Assembly: GCA_002364245.1 (NCBI GenBank)
Contig: DEXR01000007.1
Coordinates: forward strand, 120,815 to 165,229
Reading direction: 5' to 3'
Source of the DNA: Flavobacteriaceae bacterium UBA3179
GTDB lineage: Bacteria; Bacteroidota; Bacteroidia; Flavobacteriales; Flavobacteriaceae
DNA: 44,415 nucleotides
A program made the position numbers and the translations under genes. Numbering within the stretch: the stretch's first letter is position 1; every line of letters begins with the position of its first letter. The notes beneath the pieces were generated by a model. That model saw only the letters and a program-made list of their open reading frames with translations. It ran no database searches and was not told the DNA's origin. Positions 42,315 through 44,415 of the stretch are shown in pieces.

Positions 42315-42353
42315 AGGTTAAAATGTAAAATAGTGATTGATGTTTTTATAAAA

Positions 42354-43475
42354 TTATTGAGGAACAACTTTGAATATTCCTTGTCCTTCAACAGCGATGT
42401 AAATATAACCATCTGGGCCCATTTTTACGTTGCGTACACGACCAATATCTTGTGCAATTTTTTCGCGGCCCGTAACTTCGGTTCCGTCCAATTTTACCAG
42501 TTCCACATAATTGAACTTTAATGAACCAACCAACAAATGACCTTTCCATTCTGGGTAGTTATCTCCGGTTACAAAGTCCATCCCGCATGGTGCGATAGAA
42601 GGAACCCAATAATAAACGGGCTGTTTCATTCCGGGCTTTGAAGTGATATCTGTAAATTTTGTACCACTATAGTTTACTCCATATGAAACTACTGGCCAGC
42701 CGTAATTAGCTCCTTTTTCTACAATATTAATTTCGTCACCACCTTTGGGACCATGTTCGTGAATCCATATTTTTCCGGTTGTGGGGTGTTTTGCTACGCC
42801 TTGAGGATTTCTATTTCCGTAAGTGTAAATTGCTTTTTTTGCATTTGCTTCATCTACGAAAGGATTATCGTTTGGAATACTACCATCGTCATTCAAACGG
42901 TAAATTTTACCACCATCACGGGTAATATCTTGCGGATTTACGTCGCGATTTCCCCGTTCGCCTATTGAAAAATATAGATACCCCTCGTTGTCAAACTCAA
43001 TACGCGAACCAAAATGCTGTCCTCTTGTGGTATTTGGGGTAGCTTTGTAAAGCTCATCGATTTCAGTTAAAGAACCGTTCGCTAGCTTACATCGAATAAG
43101 CTTGGTGTTTCCTCCGTCACCGTCACCTTCAGTAGAAGCATAGGTTATGTAAATCCAACCATTCTCTGAATAATTAGGGTGTAATTCAATATCTAATAAA
43201 CCACCCTGTCCACGGTTATACACTTCTGGGACGTTTTTTATTTCTGTTTTGTTTTCGTCTTTAAAATGAATGAGGGTACCAGCTTTTTCGGTAATTAGCA
43301 TGCTACCATCGGGTAGCCAGGTCATCCCCCAAGGATTATTAAGGTTGTTTACTACTTTTTCGGTACTATAACTTCGTGTTTCTTGTGTTGTTATAGCTAC
43401 GTCGTTTTCTTTTTTACGTTGAGCACAAGAAGTCAAAACAGTAAGGCAGAGTAAAAGGATTAGTAATTTTTTCAT
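42354..43475 (-). CDS. PQQ-dependent sugar dehydrogenase (YliI/Asd type) lipoprotein
   Basis: 373 aa with a lipoprotein signal (LLLCLTVLTSC, Cys 17). The six-bladed beta-propeller of the GSDH/soluble aldose dehydrogenase family is shown by NPWGMTWLPDGSMLITEKAG, GGLLDIELHPNYSENGWIYI, GQHFGSRIEFDNEGYLYFSI, GNRNPQGVAKHPTTGKIW and HEHGPKGGDEIN (catalytic His and PQQ contacts). It oxidises sugars or sugar acids in the periplasm if PQQ is available. It is paired with a cytochrome c gene. The transcript likely starts at a TATCTTTT box (43492-43499, weak). Confidence 0.9.
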   Translation of the reverse strand: MKKLLILLLCLTVLTSCAQRKKENDVAITTQETRSYSTEKVVNNLNNPWGMTWLPDGSMLITEKAGTLIHFKDENKTEIKNVPEVYNRGQGGLLDIELHPNYSENGWIYITYASTEGDGDGGNTKLIRCKLANGSLTEIDELYKATPNTTRGQHFGSRIEFDNEGYLYFSIGERGNRDVNPQDITRDGGKIYRLNDDGSIPNDNPFVDEANAKKAIYTYGNRNPQGVAKHPTTGKIWIHEHGPKGGDEINIVEKGANYGWPVVSYGVNYSGTKFTDITSKPGMKQPVYYWVPSIAPCGMDFVTGDNYPEWKGHLLVGSLKFNYVELVKLDGTEVTGREKIAQDIGRVRNVKMGPDGYIYIAVEGQGIFKVVPQ

Positions 43476-43491
43476 TGTAAATCTTTTTTTG

Positions 43492-43499
43492 AAAAGATA
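43492..43499 (-). promoter_or_regulatory. weak -7 box (TATCTTTT) before the sugar dehydrogenase
   Basis: One mismatch from TAnnTTTG on the minus strand, 16 bases before ATG 43475, without a -33 TTG. Confidence 0.33.
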
Positions 43500-43519
43500 C
43501 TAATTTAGAGTGAAATGTG

Positions 43520-43553
43520 AAAGTCCCTCTGGTTTATAAACCAAAGGGACTTT
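43520..43553 (-). terminator. long hairpin between yebC and the sugar dehydrogenase
   Basis: AAAGTCCCT-c-TGGTTTA pairs with TAAACCA-a-AGGGACTTT to give a 17-position stem with one mismatch and almost no loop. It lies between the yebC stop and the next promoter, so it probably ends yebC transcription. No T run follows beyond the terminal TTT. A run of six G (43556-43561) adjoins it. Confidence 0.62.
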
Positions 43554-43659
43554 GCGGGGGGCATTATTTTAAAAGTCTAACCATCCTAACTGATGGATCT
43601 CTGACTTCATTATATTTACGGAAAAAAGATAAAGTCGGTTTTACCACACAGAATATTTT

Positions 43660-44415
43660 TTAATCTTCTTCTAAAGCGGTTTCCAGTTCATCGGTCATTT
43701 CTAGGTTATGAAACACGTCTTGTACGTCATCATCATCTTCAAAAGCATCGATTAAGTTAATAATTTGTTTGGCATCTTCTAAAGGTAAAGACTCTGTGTT
43801 TAAAGCTATCCGTTGCAATTCGGCATTATGGGTTTCTATTTTTAATGATTCTAGTTTTTCTGACATCTTACCGAAATCTGTAAAGTCTGTATAGATTACA
43901 AAAAAGTCGTCTTCATTTTCAAATTTAGTAGCGCCTGCTTCAATAAGTTCTAATTGTAATTCCTCTAAATCCCAGTCTAAACTTTCTTTTTTCAGTGTAA
44001 ATACTCCTTTTCGGTTAAATAGAAATTCCAACGAACCATTGGTGCCCAAACTACCATTATGTTTTGTAAAAATAGAACGAACCGATGCTACGGTACGGTT
44101 GGTGTTATCGGTGGTGCACTCTACGTAAAAAGCAATACCGTGAGGGCCGTAGCCTTCAAAAGTCATTTTTTCATAGCTGTCAGCATCGGCACCCGAAGCC
44201 TTTTTTATAGCACGTTCAATGGTGTCTTTAGGCATATTAACACCTTTAGCATTTTGTATGGCGTTACGCAAAGACGGATTGGTCTCCGGATCGCCATTTT
44301 GGTTGTTTTCCTTTATTGCAACGGTAATTTCTTTAATTACCCGGGTAAATTGCTTAGCGCGTTTTTTATCCTGTGCGCCTTTTCGATGTTTAATATTTGC
44401 CCATTTACTGTGTCC
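43660..44415 (-). CDS. yebC: YebC/PmpR family protein (5' end cut by the window)
   Basis: The frame runs open from the stop at 43660 to the window edge, giving 252 codons. The first residues read GHSKWANIKHRKGAQDKKRA, which is the YebC N-terminus lacking only Met and one residue, so the start is about 6 bases beyond the window. The internal TTG at 44271 is not the start. Other family segments are NAKGVNMPKDTIERAIKKAS, FEGYGPHGIAFYVECTTDN and NGSLGTNGSLEFLFNRKG. The C-terminus is acidic. YebC proteins bind DNA as regulators (PmpR) or help ribosomes through proline stretches; which applies here is unknown. Confidence 0.95.
   Translation of the reverse strand, partial: GHSKWANIKHRKGAQDKKRAKQFTRVIKEITVAIKENNQNGDPETNPSLRNAIQNAKGVNMPKDTIERAIKKASGADADSYEKMTFEGYGPHGIAFYVECTTDNTNRTVASVRSIFTKHNGSLGTNGSLEFLFNRKGVFTLKKESLDWDLEELQLELIEAGATKFENEDDFFVIYTDFTDFGKMSEKLESLKIETHNAELQRIALNTESLPLEDAKQIINLIDAFEDDDDVQDVFHNLEMTDELETALEED

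Noticed and set aside
44272..44415. Apparent non-coding end before a yebC start at 44271
   Set aside because: The frame continues open to the edge and encodes the conserved YebC N-terminus, so 44271 (TTG) is an internal codon.
1..44415. Search for CRISPR arrays, tRNA/rRNA genes, insertion sequences, prophage or defence islands
   Set aside because: No regular spaced repeats, cloverleaf-like segments, transposase or integrase motifs or defence-type gene sets were seen; nearly all sequence is accounted for by core genes.

Overview
The window looks like a stretch of core chromosome from a member of the Flavobacteriaceae (Bacteroidota). The evidence is the low G+C content, Bacteroidota-type promoters (-7 box TAnnTTTG), family-typical proteins (DUF5606, DUF5683, OstA-like, DUF349 array, long LepB, BshC) and the gene order parA-parB-DUF5683-dapB-lepB-wbqC. 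The genus cannot be fixed from the sequence alone. I see no tRNA, rRNA, CRISPR array, insertion sequence, prophage or integrase. Genes are packed very tightly: the longest gene-free stretch is about 196 bases (25473-25668), so no gap exceeds 300 bases.

Layout. (1) 5-8856 is mostly cell-envelope work. A minus-strand operon runs GT4 glycosyltransferase, pyruvyl transferase-like protein, threonylcarbamoyl-AMP synthase and an NlpE/META lipoprotein. A lone plus-strand WaaP/Kdo-kinase-like gene follows. Then comes a minus-strand operon led by dapD, with a GT9-GT2 fusion, a nucleotidyltransferase and a CDP-glycerol glycerophosphotransferase-like enzyme. Together these look like a surface glycan (LOS core or capsule) assembly locus with phosphate, pyruvate or phospho-alcohol decorations. 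(2) 8953-11375 is on the plus strand: ruvX, def, DUF5606, a terminator, mazG. (3) 11379-18323 is on the minus strand: TPR protein, two tandem DUF368 polyprenyl-phosphate transporter-like proteins, aroE, DUF349 array protein, methyltransferase. (4) 18466-25472: spoT/rel, then fur-purA-ostA-like-aminotransferase. (5) 25669-27261: bshC (bacillithiol synthesis), alone on the plus strand. (6) 27272-32543: the chromosome segregation/lysine/secretion operon parA to wbqC. (7) 32713-36492: an M16 metalloprotease and a dienoyl-CoA-reductase-like SDR. (8) 36560-41775: a translationally coupled operon udk-ftsB-mutA-(61-aa membrane protein)-mutB-GNAT. (9) 41853-43475: a PQQ-dependent sugar dehydrogenase lipoprotein and its likely cytochrome c partner. 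(10) 43660 to the edge: yebC, cut by the window end.

The most unusual item is in mutA. A 51-bp (17-codon) palindromic repeat-like element sits in frame in the coding sequence, resembling the dispersed palindromes that enter genes in Rickettsia and some other bacteria. Other points of interest are the GT9-GT2 fusion, the nucleotidyltransferase plus glycerophosphotransferase pair, the back-to-back DUF368 paralogues, apparently leaderless promoters, and a Fur protein lacking the usual CxxC zinc site. No clearly new multi-gene defence or mobile system is visible.
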